Source: Pedobacter sp. UBA1951 (GTDB lineage: Bacteria; Bacteroidota; Bacteroidia; Sphingobacteriales; Sphingobacteriaceae). Taken from it: DNA of 17,344 nt. The DNA is taken from positions 1 through 17,344 of the forward strand of contig DDEP01000182.1 of assembly GCA_002336465.1 (NCBI GenBank). The letters are read 5' to 3'. Each line of letters begins with the position of its first letter. Positions within the stretch are counted from its first letter, which is position 1. A program made the position numbers and the translations under genes. The notes below the pieces were generated by a model that was given only the letters and a program-made list of their open reading frames with translations, was not told the DNA's origin and ran no database searches. Shown one piece after another: positions 1-6,210 of this stretch.

Positions 1-2
1 TA

Positions 3-488
3 AATGAAAATATTCCTCAAATAGGAGGTATGTCACTATTGTCCAAAGTTTACGATAGTGTAAGTGTTCCTTTGGTTTATGCTGGAGGAATTTATAATGC
101 AAGAACTTTAAAAGCGGCACAAACCTTAGGCGCAAAAGGTTTCCAAATAGGTAGTTTGTTTTTAGGTTCTGCTGAAAGTGCACTAAAGGAATTTGAAAAG
201 CAACGATTGAGGAACTTGAATGAAAAGGATATTGTGCTTACCAGAAGTTTTTCCGGACGTTATGCTAGAGGTATTAAAAACACCTTTGTGAATGCTATTG
301 AGGCTGCACAACAGATTTTACCTTATCCATACCAGAATAAGCTTACTGCCGAATTGCGAAAAGTAGCAAGAGTACATGGTAATGCAGATTTTATAAATAT
401 TTGGACAGGACAATCTATTAACGGATATAGCGAGAAATCTACTACTGAAATTATAGAGAATTTAATTAGAGAAGTAGAAAACCAATAG
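3..488 (+). CDS. Nitronate monooxygenase (NPD family), 3' part only
   Basis: This is the C-terminal 161 residues of an FMN-dependent TIM-barrel enzyme of the 2-nitropropane dioxygenase/nitronate monooxygenase family, which oxidises alkyl nitronates to carbonyl compounds and nitrite in the cytoplasm. The reading frame is open from the first bases of the window (NENIPQIGG precedes the first ATG at position 30), so that ATG is internal and the true start lies upstream. Visible signatures are VPLVYAGGIYNARTL followed by GAKGFQIGSLFLGSAESAL, the late barrel strands that bind the FMN phosphate in this family. Next comes RSFSGRYARGI, also typical of the family. The gene ends 10 nt before the following acetyltransferase gene on the same strand, so the two may be co-transcribed. 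The family is confident; the physiological substrate cannot be told from sequence. Confidence 0.88.
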   Translation, partial: NENIPQIGGMSLLSKVYDSVSVPLVYAGGIYNARTLKAAQTLGAKGFQIGSLFLGSAESALKEFEKQRLRNLNEKDIVLTRSFSGRYARGIKNTFVNAIEAAQQILPYPYQNKLTAELRKVARVHGNADFINIWTGQSINGYSEKSTTEIIENLIREVENQ

Positions 489-498
489 ATAGCGAAAA

Positions 499-996
499 AT
501 GATAGAAACATCAGATTTAAAAATAATTATACTCAATTACCAACAATTGTCTGCTTATATAGCACCCGGTAAAGTTGAAACCGAACTAGGTTTGGGGTTA
601 AACAACCGAGTAGTTTCTGAGAAAGTAAAAACAAAAATTACAGAACAGATTTTACCAAGAATAAAAGAAGATAAACCTGAAAATATCTTTTTAACATTTT
701 GGGTTATTATAGATAAACAGAAAAACGAGATTGTTGCCGAGTTTTGTTTTAAAGGTTTGCCAATTGATCAAAAAGCTGAGATTGGTTATGCTACATTTCC
801 TCAATTTCAGAATAAAGGTATAATGACCAGAGCAATACAGAAAATCAGTAACTGGGTTTTTGAAAATACAGATTTGAATACCATTTTAGCCCAAACATCC
901 CCTGAAAATTTGGCTTCAGTGAAAGTATTGGAAAAATCGCTTTTTAACCTGGTTAAATCAGAGCCAGAAAACCTAATTTGGGAAAGAACAAAATAG
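499..996 (+). CDS. GNAT-family N-acetyltransferase
   Basis: A 165-residue cytoplasmic protein of the GNAT fold, closest in style to RimJ/RimL-type acetyltransferases, which move an acetyl group from acetyl-CoA to an amine. The acetyl-CoA pyrophosphate-binding motif A is visible around residues 94-115: the strand AEIGYATFP, then Q-N-K-G-I-M (residues 104-109), a variant of the usual Q/R-x-x-G-x-G/A. A motif-B segment PENLASVKVLEK follows near residues 135-146, where the conserved Asn contacts the cofactor. The first 60 residues are less conserved and probably carry the substrate site. The ATG lies 10 nt after the nitronate monooxygenase stop, consistent with a short operon. The gene converges on the SRPBCC pseudogene with 22 nt between stops and no obvious hairpin. 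Substrate unknown. Confidence 0.85.
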   Translation: MIETSDLKIIILNYQQLSAYIAPGKVETELGLGLNNRVVSEKVKTKITEQILPRIKEDKPENIFLTFWVIIDKQKNEIVAEFCFKGLPIDQKAEIGYATFPQFQNKGIMTRAIQKISNWVFENTDLNTILAQTSPENLASVKVLEKSLFNLVKSEPENLIWERTK

Positions 997-1018
997 TAAA
1001 CTTGCGATATGCAGAAAC

Positions 1019-1513
1019 TTATAACCGATGTTGTGTAGGCCAAGGTTTACCTTTACTTGTTTCGCAAAAACGTTTCAAACTACTGAGAAATTGTGCCCAA
1101 GTATAGCTACATTCGGCAAACATTGGTGTGTAATCTTTCCAATTATTATGATGAAAAGACAATAAAGTGCATGGGTTATTTACTTGCTGTTCAAGCTGCC
1201 CCTGAATTTCAGGGTGATTTTTCAACAACGTTTTTTTATCTCCTTCATATAGTTTGAAAGAAATCGTTGTTCCTATCCATTCTTGAGCACCTTGAACGCA
1301 AGCCCATTCAACCCATTCGAAAGGCTTCAATATTGTAATTTTCATTTCCTTATGATACGCGCTGCCAAAATGAAAATAGGCAAGGGTATCTAGATTTGCT
1401 TCTAATTGATTATCAGGTGTCTACCAAAAAGATAAACCCTTTTCTGTTGTTAACGCTTCATAAACTACATTGGCAGTTGCTCCAATCAAAACGGCATGAT
1501 AAATATTTGGTAT
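1019..1513 (-). pseudogene. SRPBCC/AHSA1-type domain protein, inactivated by nonsense mutation
   Basis: The minus strand encodes a nearly complete SRPBCC (START/Bet v1-like, AHSA1-type) protein, a family of hydrophobic-ligand-binding or stress-related proteins of about 150-165 residues. The intact half (1345-1019) carries KITILKPFEWVEWACVQG, EWIGTTISF and a C-terminal YTWAQFLSSLKRFCETSKG, all typical. Continuing upstream in the same frame, I read PNIYHAVLIGATANVVYEAL, then GLSFW, an in-frame TAG (1423-1421), then TPDNQLEANL and so on to the ATG at 1345. In family members the motif here is W-W-T, so the TAG replaces the second Trp codon (TGG to TAG). The expected start before PNIYH reads ATA (1513-1511) rather than ATG, although an in-frame TTG at 1489 could serve. 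The remainder has no frameshift, so decay is recent or represents a sequencing error. A 108-aa product from 1345 would lack about a third of the fold. Confidence 0.8.
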
Positions 1514-1578
1514 AATGTAATTTCTTTAATTACCATTCACAGCAATTTTTAACCCTCTTAGTAAATTTAAGAAAAAGG

Positions 1579-3003
1579 CTAATTCTCCAAATACTCAAGT
1601 GCAAATTGTACCCAGTCTTTAACCGATTTATCCAGATAGATATCAGGTTGCAAACCAATGTTATCTATAGGGTAATCGGGCAACCTTAAAGATCTGTAGG
1701 TAGGTAATTGCAACATGTATTCGGGGCAACCAAAATCAAAGAAACGGGCAGCGGCATAATCTAATCCTCCAGATGTTACCGTTCCCATAACTTTTACTTT
1801 TTTGCTTTGTTTAGTTTTCATTACAAAGCTTTCTGCTGAGCTTCCCACTCTTTTATCGGTAAGTATAATTACGTTTTTAGGATGTAGTTGTGCAATGTCA
1901 ACTTTCTCTGTAGAAAATGAACTGTCTTTAAGGTTTACAAACTCTCCAGTTTTATTTTCAAAACGCTTGATCCAACCTTTAACCATTTCTAGTTCAGCCT
2001 GTTTTTCTTTATTGTCCTTAATCGTTTTAATGTAATTCTCAAGGCCGTTAATCAGGGTTGGAGTAACTAAATACTCAACACCCATATTCCTGATTGAATT
2101 TGTCATGATATAAGGCAATAGGTTTTCATAAGCATTGTCTGTACCACCAGAATTACCCCTTATATCAACAATTAAATTCTCGCTGCTTTCAATCAATTTA
2201 CGGTTATCGCTAATGAGGTTGTTGATGATATCTACAAAAGGATAATCAAAAGAAGGTAGCGTAATCAAGGCCGTTTTACTGTTCAATTGTTTTATGCCAA
2301 AACCATTAATTTCTCCTACCTTTCTTTTTATCTCGGCCTCTGATAGGGTAGAAGCCGAATTTTCTTTGATAAAAGTGCTCCTAGCTTCTTTAAAATAAAT
2401 AATCTGATTGTTATAAATTTCATAGGTACCAGTTCTAATCGTTTTATCGAAGAAATAGAACTCATATTTTCCATTGGCAAACAGCTTAAATTTTACTTCT
2501 TTGGGTTTCCAAAAACTAGAGCTCGCAGTAATAACAAAGCCTGTGTATTCGTTGTTACCACTTTTGGTAATACCTATCTTATAAACAACACCACCTGTCC
2601 ATTCAAAGCTGTTTTTCCAAGTTCCTTCAATAGCATGTTTGGTTGCTGGTTTTTTAAGAAATTCATCTATATCAATATTGAAAAAAGCTGTACTCGCAGG
2701 CTCTTGTTTGTTTATAGTTGTTGCAGGGTTTATCCATATGTGCCCATCCCTAAAAAATGAGGTGTATTTTTTGAGCACAGTAAAACATAAGGATGTTTCG
2801 GTAGTTTTCGCTTCTGCCTTTAACTGTTCTTTAAAGCTATTGTAAAGCACAATATCTTTTGTTTTTTCCTTAAAACCGGGGTATTCATTCTCAATTTTTG
2901 TAATTAGGTTGTTAAGTGCATTATCGCAATTACAGCTTTGCTGTTGAGCAAATGAAACTTTAAAACAAAATAGAGAAATCAGGCACAGTAGTATATTCTT
3001 CAT
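1579..3003 (-). CDS. Secreted S41-family (C-terminal processing/tricorn-like) peptidase
   Basis: A 474-residue exported protein. Residues 1-19 form a signal peptide ending FKVSFA before QQQ, so it likely acts in the periplasm or outside the cell. A Cys pair (CNC) near residue 24 is not in a lipobox. The C-terminal half is the S41 peptidase core: TALITLPSFDYP (244-255), NLIVDIRGNSGG (276-287), then VIILTDKRVGSSAESF (378-393), where Ser389 just before Ala-Glu is the likely nucleophile. NIGLQPDI closes the domain near 448-455. The segment TSGGLDYAA (410-418) occupies the place where CtpA/Prc enzymes have their catalytic Lys; this form is common in the tricorn/IRBP-like branch. No PDZ domain is evident. 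The broken SRPBCC gene lies 65 nt downstream on the same strand. Substrate unknown. Confidence 0.85.
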   Translation of the reverse strand: MKNILLCLISLFCFKVSFAQQQSCNCDNALNNLITKIENEYPGFKEKTKDIVLYNSFKEQLKAEAKTTETSLCFTVLKKYTSFFRDGHIWINPATTINKQEPASTAFFNIDIDEFLKKPATKHAIEGTWKNSFEWTGGVVYKIGITKSGNNEYTGFVITASSSFWKPKEVKFKLFANGKYEFYFFDKTIRTGTYEIYNNQIIYFKEARSTFIKENSASTLSEAEIKRKVGEINGFGIKQLNSKTALITLPSFDYPFVDIINNLISDNRKLIESSENLIVDIRGNSGGTDNAYENLLPYIMTNSIRNMGVEYLVTPTLINGLENYIKTIKDNKEKQAELEMVKGWIKRFENKTGEFVNLKDSSFSTEKVDIAQLHPKNVIILTDKRVGSSAESFVMKTKQSKKVKVMGTVTSGGLDYAAARFFDFGCPEYMLQLPTYRSLRLPDYPIDNIGLQPDIYLDKSVKDWVQFALEYLEN

Positions 3004-3111
3004 CTTAATTTATTGAGCTACAAATGAAGCAGGATAAAAGCCCGAAAAATTGTAAAAATCATTCAAGGTTTTCTTTATTGAGATTTTTTAGCTCTTTTCT
3101 TATAAAGAACT

Positions 3112-3141
3112 AAAAAATAAAGCCACCTTTTGGGTGGCTTT
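3112..3141 (-). terminator. Rho-independent terminator of tRNA-Arg
   Basis: Perfect 9-bp arms AAAGCCACC (3119-3127) and GGTGGCTTT (3133-3141) enclose a 5-nt loop. On the minus strand the hairpin is followed by ATTTTTTA, giving the T-run needed for termination. It starts 15 nt beyond the tRNA 3' end, so it fits termination of the tRNA transcript before the S41 peptidase gene. The A-run and T-run on both sides suggest it may also work weakly on the + strand. Confidence 0.85.
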
Positions 3142-3156
3142 GATGTGATGTATCTG

Positions 3157-3228
3157 TGTTCCCGGCGGGAGTCGAACCCACATCATCAGAACCGGAATCT
3201 GACATTCTATCCATTGAACTACGGAAAC
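3157..3228 (-). tRNA. tRNA-Arg (anticodon CCG)
   Basis: Reading the minus strand from 3228, a full cloverleaf folds. The acceptor stem GTTTCCG pairs with CGGGAAC (one G-U) followed by discriminator A. The D stem is GTTC/GAAT. The anticodon stem TCAGA/TCTGA flanks the loop TTCCGGT, which gives anticodon CCG and so reads the Arg codon CGG. The variable loop is 4 nt, and the T stem GTGGG/CCCGC holds the loop TTCGACT. The total is 72 nt and CCA is not encoded, as expected in Bacteroidota. It has its own -7 box upstream and a hairpin terminator downstream. Confidence 0.96.
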
Positions 3229-3238
3229 AGTTAAGCCG

Positions 3239-3246
3239 CAAAAATA
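3239..3246 (-). promoter_or_regulatory. -7 promoter element of tRNA-Arg
   Basis: On the minus strand this reads TATTTTTG, an exact match to the Bacteroidota -7 consensus TAnnTTTG. It sits 11 nt before the mature 5' end of the tRNA, the right distance for a start site just upstream of the tRNA. No clear -33 TTTG is visible at the usual 19-21 nt spacing. Confidence 0.6.
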
Positions 3247-3449
3247 AAAAAAATAGTGATTATTCTACTATAATGTACCCGATGTTCAACAAAATAACGA
3301 GCACACTTTTCAAACAAAATGATTTTAAAACACTTATAGTAAGCAGCACAGTTAGCGCATAAAATAAAAATCACCATAAAGAAGACGTTTAAAGGTATTT
3401 TCTAAGCTCATAAATCCTATGATTTTTTTGTGAAAAAATACTTTTTCGC

Positions 3450-3483
3450 TTTGATAGTTTTTGAAAAAAAAAATGCACTTTTG
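3450..3483 (+). promoter_or_regulatory. Candidate promoter of mgtE
   Basis: TTTG at 3450-3453 is followed after 22 nt by CACTTTTG at 3476-3483, which matches the -33/-7 pattern TTTG...TAnnTTTG with one mismatch in the -7 box. It would start transcription near 3490 and leave a leader of about 40 nt. The rest of the 300-nt gap between the tRNA and mgtE (3229-3529) is very AT-rich; I see no other gene, riboswitch-like fold or RNA in it. Confidence 0.45.
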
Positions 3484-3529
3484 CGGTAAATAAACAAGGG
3501 CGTTAATGGAGTAAATAAATTTAGAGGTT

Positions 3530-4906
3530 ATGGAGCAACTGCTGGTAGAAGAAGTATTGCAACTTTTGGAAAATGATAATGATAGGCAGTTGAAAAACTA
3601 TTTAAACGAACTCAACATATCGGATGTTGAAGAGTTGATAGATGAACTTCCACAACACGCTGTTAAATTTATCGAATCATTGTCAACAAAACGTGCGGTA
3701 AACGTTTTCAGGATCCTGGATTTCCCAACTCAGGAGCGTATCATCAAAAAACTACAAAGTAATAAGCTTACCGAGATCATCAGGCAATTGCCTCCCGATG
3801 ATAGAACTGCTTTATTTAGCGAGCTCAAAGGCGATGCGGTAAAAAAACTATTGGTTTTACTGAACGATGATGACCGCAAAGAGGCTTTAGTACTTTTGGG
3901 CTATAAGGAAGATAGTATTGGGCGTTTGATGACCCCTGATTTTATTGCAGTAAAAATCGACTGGACGGTAAGCAGGGTGCTCAATCACATACGCAGGTAC
4001 GGCAAAAACTCTGAAACTATTGATGTAGTTTACGTAATAGATAAAGATGGTGTGCTGTTAGATGATATTAGGATCAGGGAGATTTTATTGGCAGATCCCG
4101 ATGCACAAATAGGCGATTTAACTGATAACAGACTAATATCGCTCAATGTAAACGACCCGCAGGAAGAAGCCATTAGCACCTTTAAAATGAACAATAGGGT
4201 AGCTTTACCTGTAGTTGACGATAAAAACATACTGCTGGGTATCGTAACCATAGATGATATTTTATGGATAGCGCATGAGGAGTACACCGAAGACATGCAG
4301 AAATTTGGGGGTACGGAAGCCTTAGACGAACCTTATTTAGATATACCGATATTAAGACTGATCAAGAAACGTGCAGGTTGGCTGATCGTACTCTTTTTAG
4401 GAGAGATGCTAACCGCTACGGCTATGCAGCATTTTGAGTTTGAACTGGAGAAAGCCGTAGTATTGTCGCTGTTTATCCCTTTAATCATGAGTAGTGGCGG
4501 TAATAGCGGTTCGCAAGCCTCTACTTTAATCATACAGGCCATGGCCTTGGGCGAAGTTACCATTGCCGAATGGTGGCGTGTAATGCGCAGAGAAATCATC
4601 TCAGGCTTATCATTAGGTGTAATTTTAGGAAGCATAGGCTTTTTACGCATTATTTTATGGCAAGAATTGGGTATTTATGATTACGGAGAACATTGGTTCT
4701 TGATTTCGCTTACCATTTTCTTTACCTTAGTTGGAATTGTGTTATGGGGCAGTTTAATCGGCTCTATGATGCCTATCATGTTAAAGCATTTAAGATTAGA
4801 CCCTGCTACCTCATCAGCACCATTTGTAGCTACTTTAGTAGATGTTACAGGTATCGTAATCTATTTCAGTATAGCCGTGCTAATTTTAAAAGGTGTATTG
4901 CTTTAA
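3530..4906 (+). CDS. mgtE: Magnesium transporter MgtE
   Basis: A 458-residue Mg2+-gated magnesium channel of the inner membrane. The helical MgtE N domain (about residues 5-125) contains IRQLPPDDRTALFSEL. Two CBS domains follow (about 127-190 and 195-255), including GRLMTPDFIAV and RVALPVVDDKNILLGIVTIDD. A plug helix then leads to five predicted membrane segments from about residue 281. The signature GGNSGSQAST lies at 323-332, and the pore-lining Asp of the last helix is seen in LVDVTG (Asp438, equivalent to Asp432 of the Thermus protein). In the known family the cytosolic domains bind Mg2+ and close the pore when magnesium is plentiful. Length is normal. The start is supported by AGAGG (3522-3526) just before the ATG. 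The gene is monocistronic, ending in a strong hairpin. Confidence 0.96.
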   Translation: MEQLLVEEVLQLLENDNDRQLKNYLNELNISDVEELIDELPQHAVKFIESLSTKRAVNVFRILDFPTQERIIKKLQSNKLTEIIRQLPPDDRTALFSELKGDAVKKLLVLLNDDDRKEALVLLGYKEDSIGRLMTPDFIAVKIDWTVSRVLNHIRRYGKNSETIDVVYVIDKDGVLLDDIRIREILLADPDAQIGDLTDNRLISLNVNDPQEEAISTFKMNNRVALPVVDDKNILLGIVTIDDILWIAHEEYTEDMQKFGGTEALDEPYLDIPILRLIKKRAGWLIVLFLGEMLTATAMQHFEFELEKAVVLSLFIPLIMSSGGNSGSQASTLIIQAMALGEVTIAEWWRVMRREIISGLSLGVILGSIGFLRIILWQELGIYDYGEHWFLISLTIFFTLVGIVLWGSLIGSMMPIMLKHLRLDPATSSAPFVATLVDVTGIVIYFSIAVLILKGVLL

Positions 4907-4914
4907 ACCAAAAC

Positions 4915-4946
4915 ATCATCAAATTAGATTAATCTAACTTGATGAT
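4915..4946. terminator. Terminator hairpin after mgtE
   Basis: The arms ATCATCAA-A-TTAGATT (4915-4930) and AATCTAA-C-TTGATGAT (4931-4946) form a 16-bp near-perfect palindrome with one mismatch and no real loop. It begins 8 nt after the mgtE stop and is followed by an A-rich rather than T-rich stretch. It may therefore stabilise the 3' end or act together with the second hairpin downstream. Confidence 0.65.
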
Positions 4947-4977
4947 ATAAAAAATAATTATCCCACATCAGGGCAAT

Positions 4978-5012
4978 AAAAAAGCTGCTTCCAATTACGG
5001 AGCAGCTTTTTT
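4978..5012. terminator. Bidirectional terminator between mgtE and the DUF6588 gene
   Basis: AAAAAAGCTGCT (4978-4989) and AGCAGCTTTTTT (5001-5012) form a 12-bp perfect inverted repeat with an 11-nt loop. The T-run on either strand makes this a classical two-way terminator, serving mgtE from the left and the minus-strand gene whose stop is at 5031 from the right. Confidence 0.85.
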
Positions 5013-5030
5013 ATATTATGTTTTAAATAT

Positions 5031-6023
5031 TTATTTACCCATACCGAAACCAATACCGGCATTTACATAACCGTATTTAGACTGGGTGTAAGAACCATAT
5101 AATCTGAAGAAAGCTAAATGCAATTGAAAACCAACAGAAGCTTTTAAACCATTAACATAATCTTGTTTAATGGTAAAAGGATCAACTACCGTCTCAGAGC
5201 CAAACTCATAGGTGCCTAAAGCTCTAATATCTGCATTTGAGTTATTAAAACCTACACTTGCAAAAGGCGTAAAGAAAAGGAAACGCTTAGATACGATTGC
5301 ATCAATATTTAAACCTTTGATTTTTGTAGAGATATGCTGATCGTGCTTAGAGTTGTTGCCAACTTCCAAAGGAATATCCCAGTTAAGTTGGGTATAACCT
5401 ACAGCTACAGCCACATCAACCGGTACAATCTTATCTGCAGCACCTAAAATAAGGGGTAAAACCTCTATTTTGGCGCCAGCACCAAATAGATCAACCTTAC
5501 CAAAATCTTTTAAATTGATCTTTGGAATGTAGCGTAAAGAAACATCTATGTTTTTAGGCAAGCCTACCGTTAACTGTAGCTGTGGCGAAGGCACAATACT
5601 TACACCTGTACCTTCAGGTAAATTAAATTCCTGTGTGGTACCTCTTAGGCGCATTCTTGCACCAGTTTGGTCAGGGCCCGATATGGTAGGTGTTATAGAA
5701 CTGCCCACAGGGTCCATGGTTTTAAGTCCTAAACTGTTTACATCAAAAGTTCTATCGCTTTGCGGAACAAACGCTATAGTTCCTGTAAACCTTAAATCGA
5801 ACCTGAGTGTATTTTTAGACTTGGCCGAAGTGTACCAGCCAGAGTTTAAGCCTAAACCAAAACCATTTAACGCTGGGGTTAAATAGGCATTAGCCAGTTT
5901 GCCTGCATCTTCGGGACTTCCTTTAATCAGATCAGAAACCTGATCTTGGGCAAAAACGCCTAATGGAAGAAAAAGAGACCCGATTAATGCACCTTTTTTC
6001 AGTAAATTGAAGTACGTCTTCAT
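5031..6023 (-). CDS. DUF6588-family envelope protein, probable outer-membrane beta-barrel
   Basis: A 330-residue exported protein. The signal peptide (residues 1-25) has basic residues KK, a hydrophobic core and a cleavage site GVFA before QDQ. The start of the mature part, with an LIKGSPEDAGKLANAYLTPALNGFGLGLNSGWY-like pattern, matches the DUF6588 family of Bacteroidota, whose function is unknown. Alternating polar and hydrophobic strands through the body and a C-terminal run of strands (FQLHLAFFRLYGSYTQSKYG, then aromatic and Gly-rich residues) suggest a beta-barrel in the outer membrane. It ends GMGK rather than in a terminal Phe. The gene stands alone, between a two-way terminator and a divergent promoter region. 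The family call is from memory of family members, not from a search. Confidence 0.75.
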   Translation of the reverse strand: MKTYFNLLKKGALIGSLFLPLGVFAQDQVSDLIKGSPEDAGKLANAYLTPALNGFGLGLNSGWYTSAKSKNTLRFDLRFTGTIAFVPQSDRTFDVNSLGLKTMDPVGSSITPTISGPDQTGARMRLRGTTQEFNLPEGTGVSIVPSPQLQLTVGLPKNIDVSLRYIPKINLKDFGKVDLFGAGAKIEVLPLILGAADKIVPVDVAVAVGYTQLNWDIPLEVGNNSKHDQHISTKIKGLNIDAIVSKRFLFFTPFASVGFNNSNADIRALGTYEFGSETVVDPFTIKQDYVNGLKASVGFQLHLAFFRLYGSYTQSKYGYVNAGIGFGMGK

Positions 6024-6030
6024 CGTTGTT

Positions 6031-6061
6031 TGATATATATTTCAATTACGAAAATATATCA
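6031..6061. repeat. Imperfect inverted repeat upstream of the DUF6588 gene
   Basis: TGATATATATTTC (6031-6043) and GAAAATATATCA (6050-6061) form an inverted repeat of about 12 bp per arm with one bulged base, around a 6-nt centre. The right arm contains, on the minus strand, TATATTTT, a one-mismatch -7 box for the DUF6588 gene, whose ATG is 27 nt away. It could be an operator or a leader hairpin; the sequence alone does not decide. Confidence 0.4.
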
Positions 6062-6126
6062 TTTTGATTAGATACGGAAAAAAGTTGAGTATAATTTTTA
6101 TGTTAGAGGAGAAGTTTTTCATAGCC

Positions 6127-6199
6127 AAATCATCAAAGTCACACATCAAAAGCAAATAATAAGCCAAATTGTTTTTATTAATTATCAATTTGATGATTT
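6127..6199. repeat. 11-bp perfect inverted repeat in the rluD upstream region
   Basis: AAATCATCAAA (6127-6137) is repeated inverted as TTTGATGATTT (6189-6199), 51 nt apart. The right copy abuts the predicted -7 box of the rluD-like gene. The arrangement would suit two binding sites for a regulator. In DNA this AT-rich, chance is not excluded. Confidence 0.35.
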
Positions 6200-6206
6200 A
6201 TTTTTG
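6199..6206 (+). promoter_or_regulatory. -7 promoter element of the rluD-like gene
   Basis: TATTTTTG matches TAnnTTTG exactly and is identical to the box found before tRNA-Arg. It ends only 4 nt before the ATG chosen for the gene, so the transcript would begin at or next to the start codon. There is no TTTG at the normal -33 spacing. Confidence 0.45.
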
Positions 6207-6210
6207 CAGA

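Noticed and set aside
1019..1345. A complete small 108-aa SRPBCC protein
   Set aside because: The conserved N-terminal third of the fold is present upstream in the same frame, interrupted by TAG, so the short frame is a remnant.
3156..3362. Open frame of 68 codons on the + strand across the tRNA
   Set aside because: Its first third is the antisense of tRNA-Arg and the rest is AT-rich intergenic DNA; there is no plausible protein.
3229..3529. Mg2+ riboswitch (M-box) before mgtE
   Set aside because: The region is nearly all A/T with no long paired helices and a predicted leader of only about 40 nt, too short for an M-box.
4030..4650. Minus-strand open frames of 88 and 105 codons inside mgtE
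   Set aside because: They overlap a clear MgtE coding region and translate to low-complexity Ser/Ile-rich sequence with no recognisable motif.
6169..6210. Longer N-terminus for the rluD-like protein from TTG 6169 or ATG 6193
   Set aside because: The extra residues are hydrophobic and unlike family members, and the exact -7 box at 6199-6206 lies inside them.
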